Of a DNA stretch of 50,535 nt, positions 35,080 through 43,321 are shown piece after piece (position 1 is the stretch's first letter; each line of letters starts with the position of its first letter). Position numbers and translations under genes: made by a program. The notes under the pieces were generated by a model. That model worked only from the letters and a program-made list of their open reading frames with translations. It was not told where the DNA came from and did not search any database. Source of the DNA: an uncultured Alphaproteobacteria bacterium (lineage in GTDB: Bacteria; Pseudomonadota; Alphaproteobacteria; HIMB59; GCA-002718135); assembly GCA_902612825.1 (NCBI GenBank), contig CACMET010000003.1, forward strand, positions 1-50,535, in the 5' to 3' direction.

Positions 35080-35819
35080 GTATTTGGGGAAGAGTTATAG
35101 GCGGAGCTGCAGGATTTGCTTTAGGCGGACCTATAGGGGCTATATTAGGTGTAATGGCTGGCGGTGCTTTTGACAGAAGATCTAAATCAAAATCATCATT
35201 TAACTTCAATCGAATAAATAATAATCAAAAACAACAAATTTTTACATTAAGTTTTATTATTCTAGCTGCAAAATTAGCTAAATCAGATGGCATTGTATCA
35301 GATGATGAAATCAGAGCATTTAAAGAAAAATTTAAAGTTCCAAAATCTGAAATTCCTAAAGTTGCAAAAATATTCAATGAGGCAAAAAAAGATACGTATG
35401 GCTATAAACAAATAGCAAATCAAGTAGGAGATTTATTTTCAGCTAATAAAATTTTATTGGAAGAATTATTAAATAATTTATTTTATATTGCTGCATCTGA
35501 TGGAAAGGTATCTATTAGTGAAATAGATTTTTTAAGATCAATTTCTAAATCATTTAAATTTAGTGAAAAAGATTTCCAAAGAATTTTCCAATCAAATTTA
35601 AAAAACAGTGAATCTGACCCTTACAAAATATTGGGTGTGAATAGATCGTCCACTGATAATGAGATAAGAAAAAAGTGGATAAAATTAAATAAAGAACATC
35701 ACCCGGATAATTTAATTGCCAAAGGTATGCCGAAAGAATTTATTAAACAATCAAATAAAGAGTTAGCAGCTATTAATATTGCTTATGATAAAATTAAAGA
35801 AATTAGAGGAATTTCTTGA
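35076..35819 (+). CDS. djlA: DjlA-like co-chaperone (TerB plus J domain)
   Basis: A 247-residue protein. A glycine-rich, possibly membrane-inserting N-terminus (IGGAAGFALGGPIGAILGVMAGGAF) precedes a TerB-like helical domain (about residues 55-165, with DGIVSDDEI and DGKVSISEI repeats). A C-terminal J domain follows, starting DPYKILGV with the HPD triad in KEHHPDNL. This is the DjlA architecture: an inner-membrane J protein that stimulates DnaK. The J-domain loop is well kept, so DnaK stimulation is likely. The TGA stop overlaps the TTG start of the dehydratase gene. Confidence 0.85.
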   Translation: MSIWGRVIGGAAGFALGGPIGAILGVMAGGAFDRRSKSKSSFNFNRINNNQKQQIFTLSFIILAAKLAKSDGIVSDDEIRAFKEKFKVPKSEIPKVAKIFNEAKKDTYGYKQIANQVGDLFSANKILLEELLNNLFYIAASDGKVSISEIDFLRSISKSFKFSEKDFQRIFQSNLKNSESDPYKILGVNRSSTDNEIRKKWIKLNKEHHPDNLIAKGMPKEFIKQSNKELAAINIAYDKIKEIRGIS

Positions 35820-36787
35820 TACCTAAAGATTTATCTGTCGATAATATTAGTAAAATTTATAAAAAAATTAGACCATTTATTAATCAAACCCCTTTTTTAA
35901 AGTGTCCTGATGATATTGATAATTATTTTTCTACTAATTTATTTTTTAAATGTGAATTTTTACAAAAATCTGGTTCATTTAAGGCAAGAGGTGCTATTAA
36001 TAATATAATTTCTCAAGATCAGAATAAATTTAACAAAGGAATTACAGCAGTTAGTGCTGGAAATCATGCAATCGCTGCTTCATTTGTGGCCAATCAATTC
36101 AAATTGAAAAATAAAATTTTCTTATACGAAAGTGCAAATAAATATAGAGTTCAAACTTGTAAAAATTATGGTGCTAACATTATCTTTACAAATCCAAAAC
36201 AAGCTTTTCTTGATGCTGAAAATGCTAAAAAAGAAGGTTACTATTTTATTCATCCTTTTGACGGCCCATTGACATTACAAGGTAGTGCTACCTTGGGATT
36301 AGAAATTGTAGAATATTTAAAATCAATTAATACTAAAATTGACAATTTATTAATTTCAGTTGGAGGAGGGGGATTAATAAGTGGTGTTTCATCGTATGTA
36401 AAACAATGTTATCCTAAGATTCAAATTATTGGGGTTGAGCCTGAAAATGCTAATGGTTTAAATCAAAGTTTAATAGCTAACAAACCACTAAATAATGTTA
36501 ATGTAAATAGTATTGCTGACAGCCTTTCAGCACCTTTACATATGCAATATTCTTTTGATGTAGCAAAAGAAGTAATTGATGAAATGGTAACTGTTTCTGA
36601 TGATCAAATGAAAAAATTTATGGTTTTTTGTTATAAAAAATTTAAGTTATTTCTTGAGCCTGCATGTGTTGCTGGCCTTGCTGCTTTAAAATATAAAATC
36701 AATAATAAACTTATTGGCAAAAATACAATGGTTATATTGTGTGGCTCAAATATTGATAAAAAAACTTGGTCAGATTTAACTAATTAA
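35816..36787 (+). CDS. threonine/serine dehydratase-like PLP enzyme
   Basis: A 323-residue fold-type II PLP enzyme. Lys56 in KSGSFKARGA forms the Schiff base, SAGNHAIAASF is the carboxylate-binding loop, SVGGGGLISG holds the PLP phosphate, and LCGSNID contacts the pyridine nitrogen. There is no C-terminal ACT regulatory domain, so it is the catabolic (TdcB/serine racemase-like) form, not biosynthetic IlvA. It may deaminate threonine or serine, or act on hydroxyaspartate. The start is a TTG (35816) with GAGG upstream, overlapping the djlA stop. The TAA stop shares bases TTAA with the convergent anmK stop. Confidence 0.85.
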   Translation: MIPKDLSVDNISKIYKKIRPFINQTPFLKCPDDIDNYFSTNLFFKCEFLQKSGSFKARGAINNIISQDQNKFNKGITAVSAGNHAIAASFVANQFKLKNKIFLYESANKYRVQTCKNYGANIIFTNPKQAFLDAENAKKEGYYFIHPFDGPLTLQGSATLGLEIVEYLKSINTKIDNLLISVGGGGLISGVSSYVKQCYPKIQIIGVEPENANGLNQSLIANKPLNNVNVNSIADSLSAPLHMQYSFDVAKEVIDEMVTVSDDQMKKFMVFCYKKFKLFLEPACVAGLAALKYKINNKLIGKNTMVILCGSNIDKKTWSDLTN

Positions 36788-37890
36788 TCTGGAAAATATA
36801 AAATACCACCACTTAAATTTTTTTTCACACCTGTAGTATTTTTATTACTTATTTCTAAATTTTTAAATGATCTCATGCCAATATACGCAAACATTTGAGC
36901 TTCTACTAAATCACCATTTATTTTATATTTATCTATAAGTTCAATTTTTTTATTCAGTTTATTCATTAAAATTTCTTTGAGTAATTTATTTTTTCTTCCT
37001 CCTCCAGTAAGTAAAATTCTTTCAATCTTAAATTTTTTATTTTTTAATAATTCTTTAAATCCAATATAGGTCATGTAGTTAGCAGTCATTAACGCATCAT
37101 ATTTGTTTAATTTAATTAGCTTATTAAAATAATTTCTAAAATAATTTCTATCTAATGATTTTGGGAATTTTTTCTTAAAGAATTTATCTTTTTTGAATTT
37201 TTCGATTAATTTATTATCAATCTTACCTTTTCTTGCATAATTTCCATCATTATCAAATTTTTTTTTAAAAAAATAATTGCAAAGATCATCACTTAAGCAA
37301 TTTGCAGGCCCTATATCTGATGATAATAATGTTCTTGAAACTATAGTTGAAAAATTTGCTATACCTCCAAGATTTACTATAATCGCTTTTTCCTTAAATT
37401 TTTTTATTAAAAACTTATGATAATATGATCCAATTGGTGCTCCCTGACCACCATTTTTAATATCATTATCTCTTAAATTACTTATAGTTTTAACTTTAAG
37501 GTTTTTTGCAATTTTGTTTCCATTTCCTAATTGTATAGATATTTTATTTGATGGGTCGTGGTAAACAGTCTGCCCACTAATTGATATTAAATCGATATTT
37601 TTTTTATTAATTTTTTTTTGTTTCAGAAATAAAATTATTTTTTTTTCTAAAATATCTGTAACGAAATCGTCTTTTTTTAAAAAATATTCTTTAATTTTAT
37701 TATTAGTTTTTGGTCTATTTATTATTAGTTTGTTTATTGTATTTTGATAATTTTTATTAAATTTATATGATTTTTCACATTTAATTTTTACAAAGTCAGT
37801 CCCATTTGTATTTATCAAACTTATATCAACACCATCCATTGATGTTCCTGTCATAACTCCTAAGACATTAAGTTTTGAATTTTTACTCAT
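36784..37890 (-). CDS. anmK: anhydro-N-acetylmuramic acid kinase
   Basis: A 368-residue AnmK that phosphorylates and opens 1,6-anhydro-MurNAc, turning recycled cell-wall sugar into MurNAc-6-phosphate. It starts with the ATP-site block LGVMTGTSMDGVDISL, and shows ISGQTVYHDP, NLGGIANFS and LTGGGRKNKLL. The gene is extremely AT-rich, with long lysine and asparagine runs. It is the only peptidoglycan-recycling gene visible; nagZ, which normally supplies its substrate, is missing from its usual place before scpA. The start faces the small-RNA region across about 120 bases. Confidence 0.93.
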   Translation of the reverse strand: MSKNSKLNVLGVMTGTSMDGVDISLINTNGTDFVKIKCEKSYKFNKNYQNTINKLIINRPKTNNKIKEYFLKKDDFVTDILEKKIILFLKQKKINKKNIDLISISGQTVYHDPSNKISIQLGNGNKIAKNLKVKTISNLRDNDIKNGGQGAPIGSYYHKFLIKKFKEKAIIVNLGGIANFSTIVSRTLLSSDIGPANCLSDDLCNYFFKKKFDNDGNYARKGKIDNKLIEKFKKDKFFKKKFPKSLDRNYFRNYFNKLIKLNKYDALMTANYMTYIGFKELLKNKKFKIERILLTGGGRKNKLLKEILMNKLNKKIELIDKYKINGDLVEAQMFAYIGMRSFKNLEISNKNTTGVKKNLSGGILYFPD

Positions 37891-37975
37891 TTTTAATCAA
37901 ATTTAATTTTGCACATTTTATTAACAAACATATCAACAAAAAAAGATTATTTATTTTTAAAAATACATTTTTTTA

Positions 37976-38004
37976 TTGATTGATAAATAACAAATGGATA
38001 AATT
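37976..38004 (+). promoter_or_regulatory. candidate promoter of the hairpin-rich small RNA
   Basis: TTGATT (37976-37981) and TAAATT (37999-38004) are 17 bases apart. The predicted start, about 38011, falls on the base before the first hairpin of the RNA. The agreement of the two independent signals gives it some weight. Confidence 0.45.
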
Positions 38005-38010
38005 ATTTTT

Positions 38011-38126
38011 AATTATTACACGCAAAGGTAATAATCAATTTAATAAAAGGAAACGATTATTAAATTGTATCGGGAGGAAATGCACGATACACAAAAGGGA
38101 CCTAGCTTGCTGGGTCCTTTTTTTTT
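38011..38126 (+). ncRNA. probable structured small RNA with four hairpins (unidentified)
   Basis: Four consecutive stem-loops are readable by eye. H1 (38012-38035): ATTATTAC/GTAATAAT around ACGCAAAG. H2 (38036-38067): an 11-bp stem CAATTTAATAA/TTATTAAATTG around AAGGAAACGA. H3 (38067-38090): GTATCG/CGATAC around GGAGGAAATGCA. H4 is a strong terminator with a T-run. H2 and H3 share one base, so they may compete slightly. A promoter candidate ends just before H1. The loops of H2 and H3 expose AGGA/GGAGGA sequences, as in RNAs that titrate CsrA-type proteins or mimic Shine-Dalgarno sites. It is not the SRP RNA, 6S or tmRNA by sequence. It could instead be the 5' leader of the deaminase gene at 38171. 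Confidence 0.7.
38093..38126 (+). terminator. intrinsic terminator of the small RNA
   Basis: AAAAGGGACCTAG (38093-38105) pairs with CTGGGTCCTTTT (38110-38121/22) around the loop CTTG, with two G-T pairs, followed by T to 38126. It is the strongest rho-independent terminator in the window. Confidence 0.9.
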
Positions 38127-38170
38127 GTTTTATGGACAAATTTAATAAATAAAGTATCAGACGTTTCCTA

Positions 38171-38743
38171 ATGATAACAAATTTTAAAAGAATTTTAGAT
38201 ATTATTTTAGACGATCTTATCCCATTAACAAAAATTTCAATAAATGAAGGAAATAAAATATTTGGTGGATTTATTGTTAAAAAATCTGACCTAAGTCTTG
38301 TTTGTTTAGGCACAAACCAGGAAATCAAAAATCCTTTATTTCATGGAGAAATTTCAACTCTTTTTAATTTATTTGAAAAGAAATTGTTTAATACAAAAGA
38401 TTATTACTTCATCAGTACACATCAGCCTTGTTCTATGTGTTTATCAGCTATAACCTGGGCTGGATTTGACAATTTTTACTATTTTTTTTCATATACCGAC
38501 ACAAAAGAAGGTTTTCATATTCCGCACGATCTTAAAATTTTGACAGAAGTATTTAAGATCAAAGATGGTAAATACAATATTAATAATGATTATTGGGAGA
38601 GTTACTCAATTTTATCGGAAATTAAAAGATTAGGTATAGAGAGCTCATTATCAGATAAAATTTATCAGATCAAAGAAGAGTACCAAAAAATGTCAGAAAT
38701 TTATCAAAAATCAAAAATTGATAATAAAATTCCTCTAAATTAA
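38171..38743 (+). CDS. cytidine/nucleoside deaminase-family protein
   Basis: A 190-residue zinc deaminase of the CDA/tRNA-deaminase superfamily. The zinc site is complete: His58 and the proton-shuttling Glu60 in FHGEIS, and Cys87/Cys90 in QPCSMCLSAI. The PCSMCLSAITWAG form is that of nucleoside/base deaminases (guanine or cytosine deaminase, TadA), but the ~60-residue C-terminal helical tail and the FSYTDTKEGFHIPHD loop are not those of TadA. The substrate is therefore unknown. It lies 45 bases after the small-RNA terminator. A glycine riboswitch follows 33 bases beyond its stop. Confidence 0.8.
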   Translation: MITNFKRILDIILDDLIPLTKISINEGNKIFGGFIVKKSDLSLVCLGTNQEIKNPLFHGEISTLFNLFEKKLFNTKDYYFISTHQPCSMCLSAITWAGFDNFYYFFSYTDTKEGFHIPHDLKILTEVFKIKDGKYNINNDYWESYSILSEIKRLGIESSLSDKIYQIKEEYQKMSEIYQKSKIDNKIPLN

Positions 38744-38775
38744 TTGTTAAATTATAAAAATAAGTATACAAATAA

Positions 38776-38918
38776 TTAACGGGAGATACTGAAATTTCAG
38801 AGCCGAAGGAGCAACGACCCGGAAACTCTCAGGCACAATGGACCGTTAAAAAAAAACTCTGGAAAAGAGCATTTAGCTCTACCGAAGGTGAAAAGCTCTC
38901 AGGTAAAAAGACAGAGGG
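38776..38918 (+). promoter_or_regulatory. tandem glycine riboswitch
   Basis: Two consecutive glycine aptamers lie before gcvT. Aptamer 1 (38776-38849) is closed by TTAACGG/CCGTTAA and contains GGGAGATACTG, GAGCCGAAGGAGCAA and AACTCTCAGGCA. Aptamer 2 (38857-38916) is closed by CTCTG/CAGAG and contains GGAAAAGAGC, CTACCGAAGGTGAAA and AGCTCTCAGGTAAAA. A short A-run links them, as in cooperative tandem glycine switches. Glycine binding would turn on the gcv genes. The downstream platform has no clear terminator; the GGAG ribosome-binding site of gcvT lies about 10 bases after aptamer 2, so control may be translational. Confidence 0.95.
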
Positions 38919-38936
38919 GTAGCTTGGAGAATTTAT

Positions 38937-40061
38937 TTGAACCAGTTACCATTAGACATTCCGCTGAAAAATTTCCATCAAAATAATGGTGCAAAGATAT
39001 TGCCATTTGCAGGTTTTAATATGCCTATTAATTATAAAACTGGAATAATTAATGAACACAAAAATGTCAGAAACCACTCTGGTATTTTTGATGTTAGTCA
39101 TATGGGGCAAATTTTAATTGAAAATAATGAATCGTATTTACATAAATTAGAAAAATATATTCCATTACAATTAAAAAATTTAATTAAAAATAGATCGCAT
39201 TATTCATTTTTGCTAAATAAAGATGGCGGTGTTATTGATGATCTAATTATTTCGAATATTGATATTAAAGAAAAGCCATATTTGTATATTGTTTATAATG
39301 CATCTCGAAAAAAAGAAGACGAAGAAATATTTATTTCTTGTGCTCCTAATGCAGAAAAAATTTATAACAAAAATTGTTTATTTGCGATTCAGGGGCCTGA
39401 CTCTATTAATGTTTTAAAAAATATTATTGATATTCCAAATAATATGAATTTTTTTGATATTTTAATAAGTAAATACGATAACAATGAAATAATAGTAAGT
39501 AGATCAGGTTATACTGGTGAAGATGGTTTTGAACTTTCTATTCCAAATGAAAGTGCAGAAAATTTAATTACTGATTTACTTAAAAATGAAAATACAATGC
39601 TTTGTGGTTTAGGTTCTAGAGATTCATTGAGGCTTGAGGCTGGATTAAGTTTATATGGTCATGAATTAAATGAAAATATTACACCAATTGAAGCTGGTTT
39701 ATCATGGGCTCTAGATAAAGAAAGATTAGAAGATAAAAATTTAAATGGAAATAAGATTTTATCTGATCAATTAAAAAACAATTTATCTAATAAAAAAATA
39801 GGTTTAATTTCAACAAATAAATCAATGCTAAGAGATGGAATGACTTTATTCGATAACAATAATAATGAAATTGGAAAAATTACAAGTGGATGCTTCTCTC
39901 CTAATCTTAACAAATCAATTGCTATCGGTTACATAAAATCTGAATTCAATACTGATAATCCAATTTTTTGTGAAATTAGAAAAAAATTAGAATTAGTAAA
40001 AATTAATAATCTACCTTTTGTAAAAAAAAATTATAAAAAAAATGGGAGCGTATATGAGTGA
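38937..40061 (+). CDS. gcvT: glycine cleavage system T protein (aminomethyltransferase)
   Basis: A 374-residue T-protein that transfers the methylene group of glycine from lipoyl-GcvH to tetrahydrofolate. Family features include the start LPLDIPLKNFHQNNGAKILP, FDVSHMGQI, the folate-binding SGYTGEDGFELS, and GLGSRDSLRLEAGLSLYGHE. The start is a TTG at 38937 with TTGGAG upstream, just after the glycine riboswitch. A weak start fits riboswitch-controlled translation. It overlaps gcvH by 8 bases. Confidence 0.96.
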   Translation: MNQLPLDIPLKNFHQNNGAKILPFAGFNMPINYKTGIINEHKNVRNHSGIFDVSHMGQILIENNESYLHKLEKYIPLQLKNLIKNRSHYSFLLNKDGGVIDDLIISNIDIKEKPYLYIVYNASRKKEDEEIFISCAPNAEKIYNKNCLFAIQGPDSINVLKNIIDIPNNMNFFDILISKYDNNEIIVSRSGYTGEDGFELSIPNESAENLITDLLKNENTMLCGLGSRDSLRLEAGLSLYGHELNENITPIEAGLSWALDKERLEDKNLNGNKILSDQLKNNLSNKKIGLISTNKSMLRDGMTLFDNNNNEIGKITSGCFSPNLNKSIAIGYIKSEFNTDNPIFCEIRKKLELVKINNLPFVKKNYKKNGSVYE

Positions 40062-40425
40062 AAAAAAATACACAAAAGATCATGAATGGGTTTCAATTGA
40101 AAATGAAATTGCCACAATTGGTATTAGCAATCACGCCCAAGAATCTCTTGGCGATATTGTATTTATTGAATTACCATCAGTTGGAAATTCGGTTAAAGCA
40201 AAAGATGAAATATGCGTCGTTGAATCTGTAAAAGCAGCTTCTGATATTTATGCTCCAATAGATGGTGAAATAATTGAAGTTAATAATAATCTAGAAAATG
40301 ACGCTGCTATTATTAATCAAGATGCAGAAAACGATGGATGGATTTTTAAAATGAAAATTTCTGATTCAAATCAATATTCTGATCTTATGTCAGAAGATGA
40401 GTATAAACAATTTTTGGAACAATAG
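40054..40425 (+). CDS. gcvH: glycine cleavage system H protein
   Basis: A 123-residue lipoyl carrier that shuttles the aminomethyl group between GcvP and GcvT. The lipoylated lysine is Lys60 in VVESVKAASD. Other conserved parts are YTKDHEWV, SLGDIVFIELP and the NDGWIFKMK strand. The ATG at 40054 is preceded by GGGAG and lies inside the end of gcvT. An in-frame upstream start at 40042 is less likely. gcvP starts on the base after the stop. Confidence 0.96.
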   Translation: MSEKKYTKDHEWVSIENEIATIGISNHAQESLGDIVFIELPSVGNSVKAKDEICVVESVKAASDIYAPIDGEIIEVNNNLENDAAIINQDAENDGWIFKMKISDSNQYSDLMSEDEYKQFLEQ

Positions 40426-43278
40426 ATGATTGAAATAGATAAATTTGTTAGCAGACATATAGGGCCTAGAAATGAAGATATTGGAGAAATGCTCAAATTA
40501 ATAAATTGCTCTTCATTAGATGAATTAATTGAAAAAACTGTACCTAATCATATCATTTTTAAAGACAAACTTAAATTTCGACCTGGTATGTCTGAAGAGT
40601 TTAATAAAATTAATACTCAACTTTTATCTTTAAAAAATAATTTCAAAAAAACTTATATTGGAATGGGTTATTATAATACTATTACACCTAGCGTTATTTT
40701 AAGAAATATTCTTGAAAATCCAGGATGGTATACTGCTTACACACCTTATCAACCAGAAGTAAGTCAGGGCAGGTTGGAAATGTTAATGAATTTTCAACAA
40801 ATGATAATTGATTTGACTGGAATGGATATTGCAAATGCATCTTTACTTGATGAAAGTACTGCGGCAGCTGAAGCTATGATGATGGCTTTTAAAATTAAAA
40901 AAAGTGCAAAGTTTACTTTTTGTGTTCAAAATAAATGCCATCCACAAACACTATCTGTCTTAAAAACAAGAGCTAAGCCCCTAGGTATAAAAATTATATT
41001 TGATAATCCAGATATTGATACATTTGGTTGTTTAATTCAAAATCCAGACACTTACGGAGAAATTGCAAATCTCAACGATTTAATAAATATAAATAAATCT
41101 CACGATGCGTTATCAATCATAGCAGCTGATATAATGAGTTTGGTAATTATGAAATCACCAAAAGATTTTGGAGCTGATATAGTTGTTGGGAGTACACAAA
41201 GGTTTGGTGTTCCAATGGGTCTAGGAGGCCCTCATGCAGCATATTTTGCAACATTAGATGAATATAAAAGAATGATACCTGGAAGACTAATTGGCGTGTC
41301 AGTTGATCGTACTAATAAAAGATCTTACAGAATGGCTCTTCAAACGCGTGAGCAACATATTAGAAGGGAAAAAGCTACAAGTAATATATGTACTGCACAG
41401 GCCTTATTAGCAATTATATCTGCTTCATATGCAATATATCATGGTCCAACTAGATTAAAAAATATTGCTAATGACATTCACTATAAGTCTAGATATCTAA
41501 AAAAATCATTAGAGATATTAAATTTTGAAGTAGAATCTAAAAATTATTTTGATACTTTATTAGTAAAAGACTCAAAATCTAAATACTGGGTAAATAAATC
41601 TATAGAAAATGGTATCAATTTTAGATTTGTAAATGATGATTATTTTTCAATTTCCTTAGATGAAACTACATCACTACAAGATGTAGATAATTTAATTAAA
41701 TTTTTTAATGAAAATAATACTGAAATATTTGCTGAAGAGATCGAGGGCAAAATTGAAAATTCAATTTTTAAAAGTGATTTAGAAAGAAAAGACAATATTT
41801 TAACTCATCCAGTATTTAATATCTATCATTCTGAAACAGAAATGATGAGATATTTAAAAAAATTAGAAAATAAAGATGTTGCTTTAAATAGATCAATGAT
41901 CCCTCTTGGATCTTGTACCATGAAGTTAAATGCGGCATCTGAAATGCTTCCAATTACTTTACCAGGTTTTTCAAATGCGCATCCATTCTTAGAACCCCAT
42001 CAACGTGAGGGATATAATGAAATGATGAGTGAATTAATATCGATGTTAAAAGATATTACTGGTTTTGATGCAGTTTCACTTCAACCTAATGCAGGAGCAC
42101 AAGGTGAGTTTGCTGGTTTATTAGCCATACAAAAATATCATGAGAAAAATTCAGATACTAAAAGAAATATTTGTATAATTCCTAAAAGTGCACATGGAAC
42201 TAATCCAGCCAGTGCGCAGATGTGCGGTATGGATATTTTAATAGTAAACTGTGATGATAAAGGTAACGTTGACTTAACTCACTTAGATAAAAAAATTGAA
42301 GAAGCAGGAGATAAATTATCTGCTTTAATGATTACATACCCTTCAACACATGGTGTATTTGAAGAAAGTATTGTTGAGATTTGTAAAAAAATTCATGATG
42401 CCGGGGGACAAGTGTATCTTGATGGCGCTAATTATAATGCAATGGTTGGTGTAGCTAAACCAGGTAAATTTGGACCTGATGTATGTCATATGAATTTACA
42501 TAAGACATTTTGTATACCTCATGGAGGAGGTGGGCCTGGAGTTGGAGCTATAGGATTAAAAAAACATTTAGCAGATTTTGCTCCTGGACATCCCATGTTT
42601 AAAAATGAAATTGGTTTAACAACTCAAGATGCAGTTTCTGCAGCTCCTTGGGGTAGTGCATCTATTTTACCTATTTCATATTCCTATATTTCTATGATGG
42701 GTGACGATGGTTTAAAATTAGCAACTCAAGTAGCTATATTAAATGCTAATTATATTAAAGAAAGATTAAAAAATTATTACCCCATTTTATATACTGGTAA
42801 GAATAATATGGTGGCTCATGAATTCATTATTGATATCAGGCCATTTAAACAAGAATTAAATATTTCAGATGAAGATATTGCTAAAAGACTAATTGATTAT
42901 GGATTTCATGCACCTACAATGTCTTTTCCTGTTCCTGGTACTCTTATGATTGAGCCTACTGAAAGTGAATCAAAAGAGGAGCTAGATAGATTTTGTGAAG
43001 CAATGATTTCTATTCACAATGAAATCATTATGATTAGAGATGGTAAATTTGATAAAGTAGACAATCCTATAAAAAATGCCCCTCATACCATTGAAGAAGT
43101 ATCTTCTGACAATTGGGATCACAAATATTCCCGAAAAGATGCTGCCTACCCGCATGCTTATTTGATAAATAATAAATACTGGAGTCCAGTTAGTAGAATT
43201 GATAATGTATACGGTGATAGAAATTTATTTTGTGTTTGTCCTCCAATTGATGAATACGAAGAGGCTAAAACAGGATAA
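40426..43278 (+). CDS. gcvP: glycine dehydrogenase (decarboxylating), P protein
   Basis: A 950-residue PLP enzyme that decarboxylates glycine and loads the aminomethyl group on GcvH. It is the single-chain form, with both the N-terminal half (HIGPRNEDI at the start, TPYQPEVSQGRLE) and the C-terminal half in one polypeptide. The PLP lysine is Lys693 in HMNLHKTFCIPHGGGGPG. It completes gcvTHP; the dihydrolipoyl dehydrogenase (L protein) is not in the window and is usually shared. In AT-rich marine Alphaproteobacteria this pathway is a main link between glycine and serine/one-carbon supply. Confidence 0.97.
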   Translation: MIEIDKFVSRHIGPRNEDIGEMLKLINCSSLDELIEKTVPNHIIFKDKLKFRPGMSEEFNKINTQLLSLKNNFKKTYIGMGYYNTITPSVILRNILENPGWYTAYTPYQPEVSQGRLEMLMNFQQMIIDLTGMDIANASLLDESTAAAEAMMMAFKIKKSAKFTFCVQNKCHPQTLSVLKTRAKPLGIKIIFDNPDIDTFGCLIQNPDTYGEIANLNDLININKSHDALSIIAADIMSLVIMKSPKDFGADIVVGSTQRFGVPMGLGGPHAAYFATLDEYKRMIPGRLIGVSVDRTNKRSYRMALQTREQHIRREKATSNICTAQALLAIISASYAIYHGPTRLKNIANDIHYKSRYLKKSLEILNFEVESKNYFDTLLVKDSKSKYWVNKSIENGINFRFVNDDYFSISLDETTSLQDVDNLIKFFNENNTEIFAEEIEGKIENSIFKSDLERKDNILTHPVFNIYHSETEMMRYLKKLENKDVALNRSMIPLGSCTMKLNAASEMLPITLPGFSNAHPFLEPHQREGYNEMMSELISMLKDITGFDAVSLQPNAGAQGEFAGLLAIQKYHEKNSDTKRNICIIPKSAHGTNPASAQMCGMDILIVNCDDKGNVDLTHLDKKIEEAGDKLSALMITYPSTHGVFEESIVEICKKIHDAGGQVYLDGANYNAMVGVAKPGKFGPDVCHMNLHKTFCIPHGGGGPGVGAIGLKKHLADFAPGHPMFKNEIGLTTQDAVSAAPWGSASILPISYSYISMMGDDGLKLATQVAILNANYIKERLKNYYPILYTGKNNMVAHEFIIDIRPFKQELNISDEDIAKRLIDYGFHAPTMSFPVPGTLMIEPTESESKEELDRFCEAMISIHNEIIMIRDGKFDKVDNPIKNAPHTIEEVSSDNWDHKYSRKDAAYPHAYLINNKYWSPVSRIDNVYGDRNLFCVCPPIDEYEEAKTG

Positions 43279-43319
43279 TTATTATTTATCAATTAATTAA
43301 AATATTAATTTAATAATAA
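43279..43319 (+). repeat. long all-A/T inverted repeat after gcvP
   Basis: TTATTATT (43279-43286) pairs with AATAATAA (43312-43319), and inside it AATTAAT (43291-43297) pairs with ATTAATT (43304-43310). Together they give an imperfect 15-bp A/T hairpin filling the gcvP/rseP gap. It could end the gcv transcript, but there is no U-run after it. Confidence 0.4.
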
Positions 43320-43321
43320 GT

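Noticed and set aside
38011-38126. SRP RNA, 6S RNA or tmRNA as the identity of the small RNA
   Set aside because: It lacks the GGAA/AGCAG SRP core, the long end-to-end duplex of 6S and the tRNA-like ends of tmRNA.
38080-38145. A 21-codon reading frame starting at an ATG after GGGAGG inside the small-RNA region
   Set aside because: The Shine-Dalgarno-like sequence is only 2 bases from the ATG, both are in a hairpin loop, and the frame runs through the terminator T-run.
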